DNA of 64,000 nucleotides from Mariniphaga sp041686935 (GCA_041686935.1 JAWLCW010000008.1:124001-188000), one strand, 5' to 3'. Numbered from the stretch's first letter, positions 51,505 through 60,587 are shown. Program-made: numbers and translations. Notes: a model not told the origin generated them from the sequence alone.

Positions 51505-52799
51505 AACCAGTTATAATTTTCATTTTATCGCTAATGACCATTTATGCCCCGGCACAAAAATTTGAAACCGACAAAAAACTGCTGAAAGAATTCCAGGACA
51601 TGAAATTCGGCATGTTCGTGCATTGGGGGCCCGTTAGTTTAAAAGGTACTGAAATTGGCTGGTCACGAGGCCGTGAGGTTCCGATTGAAGAATACGACAA
51701 TTTGTATAAGGAATTCAATCCGGTTCAATTCGATGCTGATGAATGGATGAAAATTCTGAAAGATGCAGGAATGAAATACTTCATTATTACCAGCCGTCAT
51801 CACGATGGATTCAGTTTATGGCCAACCGAATATTCCGATTATGATATTTCGGCCACACCATACAAAAAAGATGTGTTGATGGAAATGAAAAACGCTTGTG
51901 ACAAACAAGGAATTCTTTTCGGAACTTATTACTCCATTTGCGACTGGAAGCATCCGCTTTATCCGCTGGGATGTCCGGGGGGCAAAACCAAAAAAGAATC
52001 CGGTGACATGAAAAAATATATTACATTCATCAAAGGACAAACCCGGGAGCTGATTGAAAAATACCATTCAAAAATCCTTTGGTTCGATGGCGAATGGGAA
52101 GAACCATGGACGCACGAAATGGGGCTGGACTTTTACGATTATCTGAAAGGATTAGATGAAAACATCCTCATTAACAACCGGGTGGACAAAGGCCGGAAAG
52201 GAATGGAAGGAATTACCATTTCGGATGAATTTGCCGGTGATTTTGCCACACCGGAGCAGCAAATTGGAAGATACGATATTGAAAATCCATGGGAATCGTG
52301 CATTACCATTTGCCGGCAATGGGCCTGGAAACCAAATGATGAATTAAAAAGTCTGGAGGAATGTTTGTTTACATTACTGAAAACGGTTGGCGGCGGAGGT
52401 AATCTTCTGCTGAATCTTGGCCCCATGCCCGATGGCAGAATTGAACCACGACAGGCAGAACGGTTGAAAGAAATGGGTACATGGCTGAAAAAATACGGTA
52501 AATCGGTTTATGAAACCACAGGCGGACCATACAAACCCAACGACTGGCTTACTTCAACGCGAAAAGGAAACGATATCTTTATTCATCTTCTAAATTACAA
52601 AAACAATTCAGTGGAACTTCCTTTCCCGGAAAATATTCAGGTGAAAAATTGTTCGTTGCTGAAAGGGGAAAAAATTGATTTTGAGCAGTCCGGGCAATCG
52701 TTGAAAATTGACCTTCCGACAAACGAGCGTGAATTGGTTACCGTGATAAAAATCAATATTGAAGGCCAGGCCAATGATTTAAAAACCATGGAATTATGA
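51501..52799 (+). CDS. GH29 alpha-L-fucosidase
   Basis: The 432-residue enzyme has a Sec signal (MKPVIIFILSLMTIYAPAQ) and the GH29 barrel: MKFGMFVHWGPVSLKGTEIGW, FIITSRHHDGFSLWPTEYSDYD (His pair and Trp lining the fucose site), GTYYSICDW, and ILWFDGEW with the Asp nucleophile D196. A C-terminal beta sandwich is short. It removes terminal alpha-L-fucose. It overlaps the SGNH gene by 4 bp upstream and the dehydrogenase by 4 bp downstream, a tightly coupled three-gene arm. Confidence 0.95.
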   Translation: MKPVIIFILSLMTIYAPAQKFETDKKLLKEFQDMKFGMFVHWGPVSLKGTEIGWSRGREVPIEEYDNLYKEFNPVQFDADEWMKILKDAGMKYFIITSRHHDGFSLWPTEYSDYDISATPYKKDVLMEMKNACDKQGILFGTYYSICDWKHPLYPLGCPGGKTKKESGDMKKYITFIKGQTRELIEKYHSKILWFDGEWEEPWTHEMGLDFYDYLKGLDENILINNRVDKGRKGMEGITISDEFAGDFATPEQQIGRYDIENPWESCITICRQWAWKPNDELKSLEECLFTLLKTVGGGGNLLLNLGPMPDGRIEPRQAERLKEMGTWLKKYGKSVYETTGGPYKPNDWLTSTRKGNDIFIHLLNYKNNSVELPFPENIQVKNCSLLKGEKIDFEQSGQSLKIDLPTNERELVTVIKINIEGQANDLKTMEL

Positions 52800-53767
52800 G
52801 CATCAATATTGTAATTCTCGATTCCGGTTACAAATCCTATGATTTTGAAAAATCTCTTTTTGAAGGGAGTGGGTTCAACTTGAAAATTCATCCTTTATAC
52901 AAAGGTGAAAAAGCTGAAAAAATAGAATTTGCCCGCGAAGCCCACGGAATTCTGGTTCGGCACACTGCCATCGATACTGAATTTCTTTCCGGAATGAAAA
53001 ACCTGAAAGCAGTTGTTCGTTACGGGGTGGGATACGACAATATTGACGTTGATGCCTGCACCCGTTTTGGCGTGAAAGCAGCCAATGTACAGGGGTATGC
53101 CAACCACTCGGTTTCGGATCATGCTCTGGTATTGCTGTTGTCATGCAGCCGCGGAATGTGGGATACAAAAAAACAGATCAAAACCAGATTTGCAGCCCCG
53201 CCTGTGGAAGATGTTTTTGAATTGCACGATAAAACACTGGGAATAATTGGGTTGGGCCGGATTGGCAGCGAATTCAGCAAAAAAACCGCTCCCCTTTTCC
53301 GGGAAATAATTTCCTGTGATCCATACCAACCGCAACATCATTTCGATGGGTTGAAAGTAAGAAAGGTTTCTCTTGACGAATTGCTGAAACATTCGGATGT
53401 CGTAAGCGTTCACTGTAATTTAACCGAAGAAACCACCCATTTACTGAACAGGGAAGCTTTCAAAAAAATGAAAAAAATACCTGTAATCATTAATAGTGCC
53501 CGTGGAGAAGTTTTGGATGAAGAAGCTTTGCTGGAGGCTTTAAATGCCGGGCAAATTCACAGCGCCGGACTGGATGTTTACGAAAACGAACCGGTAACTG
53601 ACGCTCAGGAAGCACTTATCAACCATCCACGTACTATCTGTACCGGTCATTATGCGTGGTATTCCGATCGTGCTGCGCAGGAACTCCAAAAACGGGCAGC
53701 GTTGAACCTTTTCAACCTGTTAACCGGTAAAAAAACAGCCGATTGTCTGAATCCTGAAATTCAATAA
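52796..53767 (+). CDS. D-isomer-specific 2-hydroxyacid dehydrogenase (CtBP-type)
   Basis: The 323-residue cytosolic protein has the split substrate domain and a central Rossmann domain with LGIIGLGRIGSEF, then NSARGEVLDEEALLEAL (catalytic Arg), GLDVYENEP (Glu) and the His in CTGHYAWYS. The segment VRYGVGYDNID and the His context are those of the C-terminal-binding-protein group of D-2-hydroxyacid dehydrogenases. It interconverts D-2-hydroxyacids and 2-oxoacids with NAD. Being coupled to GH29 suggests a role in breakdown of a fucose-derived acid, but no substrate can be named. Confidence 0.88.
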   Translation: MSINIVILDSGYKSYDFEKSLFEGSGFNLKIHPLYKGEKAEKIEFAREAHGILVRHTAIDTEFLSGMKNLKAVVRYGVGYDNIDVDACTRFGVKAANVQGYANHSVSDHALVLLLSCSRGMWDTKKQIKTRFAAPPVEDVFELHDKTLGIIGLGRIGSEFSKKTAPLFREIISCDPYQPQHHFDGLKVRKVSLDELLKHSDVVSVHCNLTEETTHLLNREAFKKMKKIPVIINSARGEVLDEEALLEALNAGQIHSAGLDVYENEPVTDAQEALINHPRTICTGHYAWYSDRAAQELQKRAALNLFNLLTGKKTADCLNPEIQ

Positions 53768-54879
53768 TAACGGCCAATCAGTGGATGCTCTACAATGGCT
53801 TTTCGCAATTCAAAAAATTTCAACCCACCTGAACTGCGGTAAACAATTTTACCACCGGGCTCCACAATGATGGTGTATGGAATTTCACCCTGCCATTTGG
53901 GATCAAGGTTTTCAATTAAATCGTACCGGTTTTCCGATTCGAAAATGAAATTATTGTTGATTGCAGTTTCCTTTTTCTGCAGAAATTCTTGCACTTTTTC
54001 TCTGATATTTAACCTGTCGGTACTGATGGTGTACATTTCAAAATCGCGCCCCATGTACATACGGTAAGTATCTACCAGCTCGTCGAATTCGGCAATGCAA
54101 GGTCCGCACCAGGTGGCCCACACATTAATCAGCCTTAACTTTTCAGAATCATTTTTTACCAACTCTTTCAGACCGTCAACTGAAAGATTTTCCAACAGAA
54201 CTTCCTTTTTTGCCCAATCAGTATCCAGTTTTTTCCGCCACTCGCCTTTCCATTTCCATTTCACCGAACAACCAAACACTTTGGTTTGGGTAACCGGTGG
54301 CTCCTTTCCTGCCAGAACAGCCTCAATGGCGTTCCGTAAATCGTGCTGTTTTGCCGCACCAATTTTTTCATTATCGTCAATCCTTCCCACATAACGCAAA
54401 ATGCGGTTTTCATCAAAAACATAAGCATGAGGTGTGGCAACCGGACCATAGGCAATGGACATTTCTTCAGTGTCGCCATCATATAAAAACGGAAAATTGT
54501 ATTCTTTATCCTTTGCCCTGATAACCATATCTTCGAAGGAATCTCCCACATCGGAATACCCCATCTCTTCAAGACAAACCGCGTTGGGGTCATTCGGATT
54601 TACCTTTACCACCTGAACGCCCTTTTTGCCAAAATCGTTTTGAAGAACGATTAGCCTGTCTTCATAGGCCTGCGCAGTAGGACAATGCGGCGCAGTGAAA
54701 ATAATTACCAACACTTTTGCATCCTGAAACGAACGAAGTGAATACATTTTCCCATCCACTCCCTTCAGGTTAAAATCGATGGCTTTTGCGCCCGGCTCAA
54801 GTGTCACCGGATCAGGATGTTGCTGTGCTGAAACGTGAAAAGCAAAAAAAAGTGCGAACAAAACGGTAAGTTTATCCAT
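53761..54879 (-). CDS. Secreted protein with two thioredoxin-like domains
   Basis: The 372-residue protein has a Sec signal (MDKLTVLFALFFAFHVSAQ), an N-terminal AhpC/TSA-like redoxin domain (FTAPHCPTAQAYEDRL with one Cys, C66, and C102), the linker phrase VFGCSVKWKWKGEW, and a C-terminal TlpA/ResA-like domain with the redox motif NVWATWCGPCIAEF (C258, C261). It probably acts as a periplasmic thiol reductant. The gene converges on and overlaps the dehydrogenase gene by 7 bp, and diverges from the TonB receptor gene over a 77-bp gap. Confidence 0.88.
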   Translation of the reverse strand: MDKLTVLFALFFAFHVSAQQHPDPVTLEPGAKAIDFNLKGVDGKMYSLRSFQDAKVLVIIFTAPHCPTAQAYEDRLIVLQNDFGKKGVQVVKVNPNDPNAVCLEEMGYSDVGDSFEDMVIRAKDKEYNFPFLYDGDTEEMSIAYGPVATPHAYVFDENRILRYVGRIDDNEKIGAAKQHDLRNAIEAVLAGKEPPVTQTKVFGCSVKWKWKGEWRKKLDTDWAKKEVLLENLSVDGLKELVKNDSEKLRLINVWATWCGPCIAEFDELVDTYRMYMGRDFEMYTISTDRLNIREKVQEFLQKKETAINNNFIFESENRYDLIENLDPKWQGEIPYTIIVEPGGKIVYRSSGGLKFFELRKAIVEHPLIGRYY

Positions 54880-54956
54880 TGTATTAACTTTAGCATTTAA
54901 ATCTGTTAAAATAACAAAAAAGTGAATTCAACCAACTTTTGACAAGTTTTAAAAGA

Positions 54957-57053
54957 ATGAAGATACCTGTTTCCTTTATATTGATATTATTTTTTACAGG
55001 AATTATTTTCCCCTTTTCAGTAAAGACACAAAATAAGTTTCCGGTTGATTCGGTCAGAAACACCATGCGAGATACCACCGCACTTTCCGGAGAAATTGAC
55101 GAAGTGACCGTAACAGCTTTTCGTACACCTTACAACCTGTTTAACACGCCGGCGCCCATCAATTTAATTACTCCCATTCAGTTGGAAACCGGAAGTGCAC
55201 TGACACCTGTTGAAGCGCTGAACCAGATTCCCGGGGTTTTAATGCACCACGGAACAATCAGTACAAACCGGCTTACCATTCGCGGTATCGGGTCGCGCAC
55301 GCCTTATGCCACCAACAAAATAAAAGCCTATTTCGGGGAAATTCCGCTCACCGGCGGCGATGGTGAAACCGTTCTTGAGGACCTCGAAAATTCTTCCATT
55401 CAGCGGGTTGAAGTAATAAAGGGACCTTCTTCGAGCCTTTATGGTGCAGGTCTGGGCGGAACCATTTTGTTTCATCCCAAAAGTGTGCGTAGTGATTTTG
55501 TCCGGTATCAAACCACCATCGCATCTTTCGACACGTATAAAAACACACTGATGGCTGGAATTAAACAAAACAACCTCGACATTTTTGCGCTGGGCTCCGT
55601 GTTGAACAGTCAGGGATTCAGGGAGAACAATACCACCAACCGAGCCAATCTTACGCTCCATTCCGGTTATTCCGTTTCAGAAAATGTAAGTTTGGAGGCA
55701 CTGATTAAACTTACCAAAATGAAGGGATTTATTCCCAGTTCCATCGATCTGAATACTTTTATGGAAAGCCCCGAAAAAGCGGCAGCCAACTGGAAAGGAA
55801 TTCAGGGTTACGAGGCTTATACCAAAGGACAAATGGGGCTTTCCATGAATATTCTGCCCACACACCAGAGTAAAATTTCACTGGCTGCATTCGGTAGTTT
55901 CCGCGATGCCGACGAGCCACGACCTTTTAATCTGTTGTTGGAAAATTCACATTATTTGGGCTGGCGCGGCTACTACCAAAGAACAATAGATGGTGAATTG
56001 GCTAAAATCACGCTCACTTCGGGGCTCGAATTTTTCCGGGAAAATTACAACTGGTCCACATGGTCGAACGATAATCCGGAAGAAGTCCTTTCGGATAATT
56101 TCGAAAAACGCTCCTACGAAAACCTCTTCATACAAATGGAATCGAACTTTCAGGAAAGAATCTTCCTTTCTGCCGGAGTAAACGGTAATCTGACGCGATT
56201 CGACTACATTGACAATTACCTGGCAGACGGAGACAAGTCAGGAAAACGTTCCTACAAACCAGTGCTTTCTCCGCGTATTGGGGCAAACTTCCGGGTTTCA
56301 AATGCTTTTTCAATCTTTGGAAATGCCAGCCACGGATTTTCCACCCCTTCGTTTGAAGAAACTTTATTACCTGAAGGGCAAATCAATACCGACATAAAAC
56401 CGGAAAGCGGCTGGAATCTGGAGGCTGGAATGCGGGCCGACTGGAACAACCGGCTCAGAGCAACTGTAAGCTATTACCGAATTTATATCAAAAACCTGCT
56501 GGTGGCACGCCGCACCGGAGAAGATGCGTATGTGGGCGTAAATGCCGGGAAATCGGTACACCCCGGACTGGAAGCTGAACTGAGGTGGGCCCTTTTAAAT
56601 CCCGGCACTTACCCATCGCTGGTTGTTAACGGAAATGCCACCCTGGCCAATTATCATTTTCAGGATTTTGTGGATGGAGACAATAATTATTCAGGCAACC
56701 TGCTCCCCGGCACCACCCGAACTACCTGGCTGATGGCTGGTAATTTCCAGCCGGTAAAGAATATCGGTTTCAGAGCCTGGCACCGCTTTACCGGTGAAAT
56801 GCCTGTGAACGATGCCAATACCGGTTTTACCGACCCTTACGGAATTACAAACATTGAATTCAAATATACCGGAACCAAAGGTTCCCTGAATCTTGAAATA
56901 AAAGCCGGTGTTCAGAATATTTTCGATATCAAATATGCCGCCATGCTGGCTGTAAATGCGCCGACTTTTGGTGCGACCCAGCCGAGGTATTACTATCCCG
57001 GAAATCCACGAAATTACTTTGTTTCAGTGCTGCTTGGGTGGCGCGGTTTGTAA
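54957..57053 (+). CDS. TonB-dependent outer membrane receptor
   Basis: The 698-residue protein starts at the ATG at 54957 (the TTG at 54939 is disfavoured) with a Sec signal (MKIPVSFILILFFTGIIF). It has a plug domain (EVTVTAFRTPYNLFNTP as TonB box region, VEALNQIPGVLMH, IRGIGSRTPYATNKIKAY, VEVIKGPSSSLYGAGLGGTI) and a 22-strand-type barrel ending VSVLLGWRGL. It lacks the carboxypeptidase-regulatory domain of SusC-type receptors and resembles siderophore, cobalamin or metal-complex receptors. No riboswitch fits in the 77-bp upstream gap. Substrate unknown. The stop codon lies inside a GC-rich hairpin. Confidence 0.92.
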   Translation: MKIPVSFILILFFTGIIFPFSVKTQNKFPVDSVRNTMRDTTALSGEIDEVTVTAFRTPYNLFNTPAPINLITPIQLETGSALTPVEALNQIPGVLMHHGTISTNRLTIRGIGSRTPYATNKIKAYFGEIPLTGGDGETVLEDLENSSIQRVEVIKGPSSSLYGAGLGGTILFHPKSVRSDFVRYQTTIASFDTYKNTLMAGIKQNNLDIFALGSVLNSQGFRENNTTNRANLTLHSGYSVSENVSLEALIKLTKMKGFIPSSIDLNTFMESPEKAAANWKGIQGYEAYTKGQMGLSMNILPTHQSKISLAAFGSFRDADEPRPFNLLLENSHYLGWRGYYQRTIDGELAKITLTSGLEFFRENYNWSTWSNDNPEEVLSDNFEKRSYENLFIQMESNFQERIFLSAGVNGNLTRFDYIDNYLADGDKSGKRSYKPVLSPRIGANFRVSNAFSIFGNASHGFSTPSFEETLLPEGQINTDIKPESGWNLEAGMRADWNNRLRATVSYYRIYIKNLLVARRTGEDAYVGVNAGKSVHPGLEAELRWALLNPGTYPSLVVNGNATLANYHFQDFVDGDNNYSGNLLPGTTRTTWLMAGNFQPVKNIGFRAWHRFTGEMPVNDANTGFTDPYGITNIEFKYTGTKGSLNLEIKAGVQNIFDIKYAAMLAVNAPTFGATQPRYYYPGNPRNYFVSVLLGWRGL

Positions 57054-57059
57054 CCGCGC
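57041..57059 (+). terminator. GC-rich hairpin across the TonB receptor stop codon
   Basis: GCGCGGTT (57041-57048) pairs with AACCGCGC (57052-57059) over a 3-nt loop that contains the first base of the TAA stop. It is followed by ATTTTAC; possibly a weak terminator. GCTTTAGC (57073-57080) and GCTAAAGC (57098-57105) form a second, weaker hairpin. Confidence 0.4.
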
Positions 57060-57128
57060 ATTTTACAACGCAGCTTTAGCAATTAAAAAGATTAAACGCT
57101 AAAGCCAGATTTTATTCTTCACTAAAAA

Positions 57129-57212
57129 CACCGGGTTTTCCAAGGGAATCCTCCAAAGGAGTCTGCCATAGGCATCCCTTCGGGGCTTCGGACCTTTGGG
57201 AGAAACCCGGTG
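57129..57212. ncRNA. 84-bp structured intergenic element with nested inverted repeats
   Basis: CACCGGGTTT (57129-57138) and AAACCCGGTG (57203-57212) form a perfect 10-bp outer stem. Inside, CTCC-AAAGG and CCTTTGGGAG pair with one bulge, and TGCC-ATA-GGCA is a small hairpin. The result is a compact branched fold that would form on either strand, between two converging genes. No ORF fits. It may be an REP-like interspersed repeat, a bidirectional terminator, or a non-coding RNA. I do not recognise a named family. Confidence 0.4.
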
Positions 57213-57298
57213 CAAAAGATAGTTGTTTTTGTTGCAAATTTCACATAGTCTGTGAAGCGCCGGTGAAAAAAATTACCCCTTTATTTTTTTTAAGTTGA

Positions 57299-59929
57299 TT
57301 AATCCACCTTCACCACTTCTCCGATCAAATTAACCCTTCCTGAAACCGAAACCGCACCTTTTGCGCCGGGCTGTCCGCCTCCTACAGAAACGGTAAACCA
57401 ACCGGGTTCAATAATCCGGGTTTCGTCGGTTCCAATCATGGAAAACTGACGAGGCTGCAATTCAAATTCCACTGTTTTTGATTCGCCTGGCTTTAAGTGA
57501 ATACGTTCAAAACCTTCCAACTGTATTTTTGGGCGTGGTGTGGAGGCCTCCTCGTCTTTCAGGTAAAGCTGCACCACCTCGTCGCCAGTCATTTTGCCGG
57601 TGTTGGTAACATCCGCCTTCACTTTTACGGGTTCCCCGGTTTTTGCCTTTGCCGGAATTTGCAGGTTGTTGTATTCAAAAGTGGTATAGCTCATTCCGTA
57701 TCCGAACGGATAAAGCGGTTCTCCATTGAAATAGCGGTAAGTACGGTTGGTCATGTCGTATTCTTCGAAAGGCGGCAACTGTTCCACCGATTTGTAGTAA
57801 GTTACCGGCAACCGTCCGGCCGGATTGTAATCGCCGAACAGCACATCGGCCACGGCATGTCCGCCCTCCTGTCCCGGATAGCCGGCAGTAAGAATGGCAT
57901 CCAGATTTTCGTTAGCCCAGTTCACAGCCAGAGCGCTGCCATTCAACAGAACAAGCACTACCGGTTTCCCGGTTTTTTTGATGGCAGTCATCAGGTCGCG
58001 CTGGGTTTTGGGCAGCATCAGATGGGTGCGGTCGCCTCCTTTGAAGCCATCCACTTCAATGGGCATTTCTTCGCCTTCCAACCGTTGTGAAAGCCCCAGA
58101 ACCAGCACAACCGCATCGGCCTGTCCGGCCACATCCACCGCATCCTGAAGCATATCCGGATTGGGCATTGCCCATAAAAAACGCACATCGCCATCGCCGT
58201 GCCAGTTTTTGTATTCAAATACGAACTTATACTTTTTGCCGGTTTCCAGTTCCACAGCCTTTTCATGGTGGGCAGCATGGTGCTCGCTGTTAAACTGAAG
58301 GATTTTTTCACCTTCGAGCCATATATCGAGGGTGGGCATTCCCCAAAAACCCATGCGGTAAGTTCCGGTAACCGGTGGCGCCAGATAACCCGTCCAGCGG
58401 ATGCTGAAATCGTCGTCGGGCAACACGGGTGATGGCGCATGGGATTCCCAGTAAAAATCGATGTTTTTATCGATGCGGGTAAACACCGGCTCGCCTTCCA
58501 GTTGGGCATTGTCGAAATATTCTCCAACAACACCGGGGTTACCGGATTCAGTCATTAAAAATTCATTGGAAACCGGATGCAGGTTGGAAACTCCTTCGGC
58601 CAGATGACTTCCTTCGGCATAAAGAATTTCGGTATTTTTTAGTTTGCTTTTCAATCCTTCGAGAACGGTTACCGGATTTTTGGGAATGCCGTTGTAATTG
58701 CCCAGCAAGGCTTCAAAATTGTCGGCATTTGGACCGATAACGGCCAGTTTTTTAATATTTTTCGAAAGTGGTAAAATTTTACTTTTCTGCCCCGGAAGCG
58801 ATTCATTCTTCAGTAAGACAATGCTTTTTTGGGCGGCTTCCAAAGCCAGATTTGCATGCTCATCAGAAGTATTCACTGAAAACGGAATCTGAGCAAAGGG
58901 AACCACTTCATCCGGGTCGAACATGCCCAGTTTAAAACGGGCGGTCATGAGCCTTCTAACTGCCACATCAATATCTTTTTCCTGAATAAGACCATTTTCC
59001 ACTGCCGTGTTCAGGTATGGATAGGAATTCCCACAGTTTAAATCCGTACCTCCTTTCACTGCTGCTGCCGAAGCCTCTGTCGCGTCAGCCGAAAAATTCT
59101 GAAACCTGAAAAAATCAGAAATTGCCCAGCAGTCGGACACCACATAACCGGCAAATCCCCATTCACTGCGCAGAATATTGTCGAGGTAAGTATTTGCGCA
59201 ACAGGGGAATCCGTGATACTGGTTATAGGCGCACATAATGGAATAAACTCCCCCGTCATTCACCAGCGTGCGGAAAGCCGGAAGGTAGGTTTCGCGTAAG
59301 TCGCGTTCGCCAACTATTGCATTAAATTCGTGCCGCAAAGGCTCGGGACCGGAATGCACGGCATAATGTTTAGCTGTGGCTACGGTTTTCAAATAACGGG
59401 AATCGTTACCCTGCAACCCTTTTACAAATTGCAGCCCCATTTGGCCGGTGAGGTAAGGATCTTCCCCGTATGTTTCATGGCCCCGTCCCCACCTCGGATC
59501 ACGAAAAATGTTGATGTTGGGCGACCAGAAAGTTAGGCCCTGATAAATGCCGCGTTTCCCGCGTCGCACGAAATCGTGGTGTTTGGCACGCGCCTCGTCG
59601 GATATGGCTGTGGCTACCCGGTACATTAAATCTTTGTCCCACGAGCCGGCAATGGTTATCGACTGTGGGAAAACCGTAGCGTAACCGGCGCGGGCAACGC
59701 CATGCAAGCTTTCGTTCCACCAGTTGTATTCCGGCACACCCAGCCGCGGAATAGCCGGAGCATTGTAAACCATCTGATCAATCTTTTCCTGCAGGGTCAT
59801 TTGCGAAACCAAAATTTCAACTCGTTCTTCCACAGGAAGATTGTAATCTAGATAATCGAAATTTGTGTGTTGTGCAGTTGCAGAAATGCCCATTAAAACT
59901 ATAACCGGAAATAGTAATTTTTTTTTCAT
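57299..59929 (-). CDS. GH3 glycosidase with PA14 insertion (beta-xylosidase/glucosidase type)
   Basis: The 876-residue protein has a Sec signal (MKKKLLFPVIVLMGISATAQ), a GH3 barrel (EYNWWNESLHGVARAGYATVFPQ; TAKHYAVHSGPE; nucleophile D266 in YVVSDCWAISDFF), a GH3 C-terminal domain interrupted by a PA14 carbohydrate-binding module (about residues 465-600, with VGEYFDNAQLEGEP and WTGYLAPPVTGTYRMGFWG), and a fibronectin-type III-like end (VTNTGKMTGDEVVQLYLKDEEAS). SDCWAI is typical of the beta-xylosidase subgroup, and PA14 is known from beta-glucosidases. Exact specificity cannot be assigned. Confidence 0.94.
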   Translation of the reverse strand: MKKKLLFPVIVLMGISATAQHTNFDYLDYNLPVEERVEILVSQMTLQEKIDQMVYNAPAIPRLGVPEYNWWNESLHGVARAGYATVFPQSITIAGSWDKDLMYRVATAISDEARAKHHDFVRRGKRGIYQGLTFWSPNINIFRDPRWGRGHETYGEDPYLTGQMGLQFVKGLQGNDSRYLKTVATAKHYAVHSGPEPLRHEFNAIVGERDLRETYLPAFRTLVNDGGVYSIMCAYNQYHGFPCCANTYLDNILRSEWGFAGYVVSDCWAISDFFRFQNFSADATEASAAAVKGGTDLNCGNSYPYLNTAVENGLIQEKDIDVAVRRLMTARFKLGMFDPDEVVPFAQIPFSVNTSDEHANLALEAAQKSIVLLKNESLPGQKSKILPLSKNIKKLAVIGPNADNFEALLGNYNGIPKNPVTVLEGLKSKLKNTEILYAEGSHLAEGVSNLHPVSNEFLMTESGNPGVVGEYFDNAQLEGEPVFTRIDKNIDFYWESHAPSPVLPDDDFSIRWTGYLAPPVTGTYRMGFWGMPTLDIWLEGEKILQFNSEHHAAHHEKAVELETGKKYKFVFEYKNWHGDGDVRFLWAMPNPDMLQDAVDVAGQADAVVLVLGLSQRLEGEEMPIEVDGFKGGDRTHLMLPKTQRDLMTAIKKTGKPVVLVLLNGSALAVNWANENLDAILTAGYPGQEGGHAVADVLFGDYNPAGRLPVTYYKSVEQLPPFEEYDMTNRTYRYFNGEPLYPFGYGMSYTTFEYNNLQIPAKAKTGEPVKVKADVTNTGKMTGDEVVQLYLKDEEASTPRPKIQLEGFERIHLKPGESKTVEFELQPRQFSMIGTDETRIIEPGWFTVSVGGGQPGAKGAVSVSGRVNLIGEVVKVD

Positions 59930-60046
59930 TGTTTTCTTTTTTTTTCAACTGTTCTGTTCTGTTACGGTATGTACAAATTAATACTTTGTTCCTGTTTTCT
60001 GCAAAATTTTAACGTATTTTGTTTTAAAATTTACAGAAGAAAAAAT

Positions 60047-60577
60047 ATGGAAAAACATTTTTCCGCCTACCGTAAAATACGAAAAGAAACAGATGTAATT
60101 TCTGAAAAACTGTCGAAGGTTCACTCCTCTCATTTGCAATGCAAAAAAGGCTGCGATTTGTGCTGCATGGATTACAGCATTTTACCGGTTGAGTTTTATA
60201 CCATTCTTGAAGAATTAAAAGGCCGGAGTTTTGATAAGAAAATCATTCTGTCAAAGAGTTATAAAAACTATGAAGACTGCATATTTCTAAAAGACCATGC
60301 CTGCACCATTTACGAATCACGACCGTTGATTTGCCGCACACACGGACTGCCCTTGCTTTACACCAGCGACGATGGCGAGTGGGAACTATCTACCTGCGAA
60401 CTCAATTTCAGGGATTTTAATTTTGAAAATTTTTCAGAAAAAAATACTTTCTCCCAGGATAAATACAACAGCAAACTGTTTTTATTAAACCGTGAATTTA
60501 TTGGTGAATTTGAAGATGAAAATTATTTTGGTGAATTCGATTTACTACCTTTGAAAAAACTGGCAGAAAAACTTTAA
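60047..60577 (+). CDS. YkgJ-family cysteine-cluster protein
   Basis: From the ATG at 60047 the 176-residue protein shows the YkgJ/CxxCxxCC pattern: LQCKKGCDLCCMDYSILPVEFYTI and, further on, CTIYESRPLICRTHGLPLLY, with a later Cys in LSTCELN. Such clusters bind a metal or iron-sulfur centre; biochemical roles remain poorly defined. The longer frame from 59969 would add a Cys-rich hydrophobic lead and is not preferred. It precedes an SDR gene by 10 bp, so the two are likely co-transcribed. Confidence 0.85.
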   Translation: MEKHFSAYRKIRKETDVISEKLSKVHSSHLQCKKGCDLCCMDYSILPVEFYTILEELKGRSFDKKIILSKSYKNYEDCIFLKDHACTIYESRPLICRTHGLPLLYTSDDGEWELSTCELNFRDFNFENFSEKNTFSQDKYNSKLFLLNREFIGEFEDENYFGEFDLLPLKKLAEKL

Positions 60578-60587
60578 AATTTTTACA

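Noticed and set aside
54880..54956. Cobalamin riboswitch upstream of the second TonB receptor
   Set aside because: The divergent gap is only 77 bp and shows no conserved riboswitch elements; none is seen near the adenosyltransferase either.
57497..58090. 197-codon plus-strand frame opposite the GH3 gene
   Set aside because: Antisense to conserved GH3 and PA14 parts; no domain visible.
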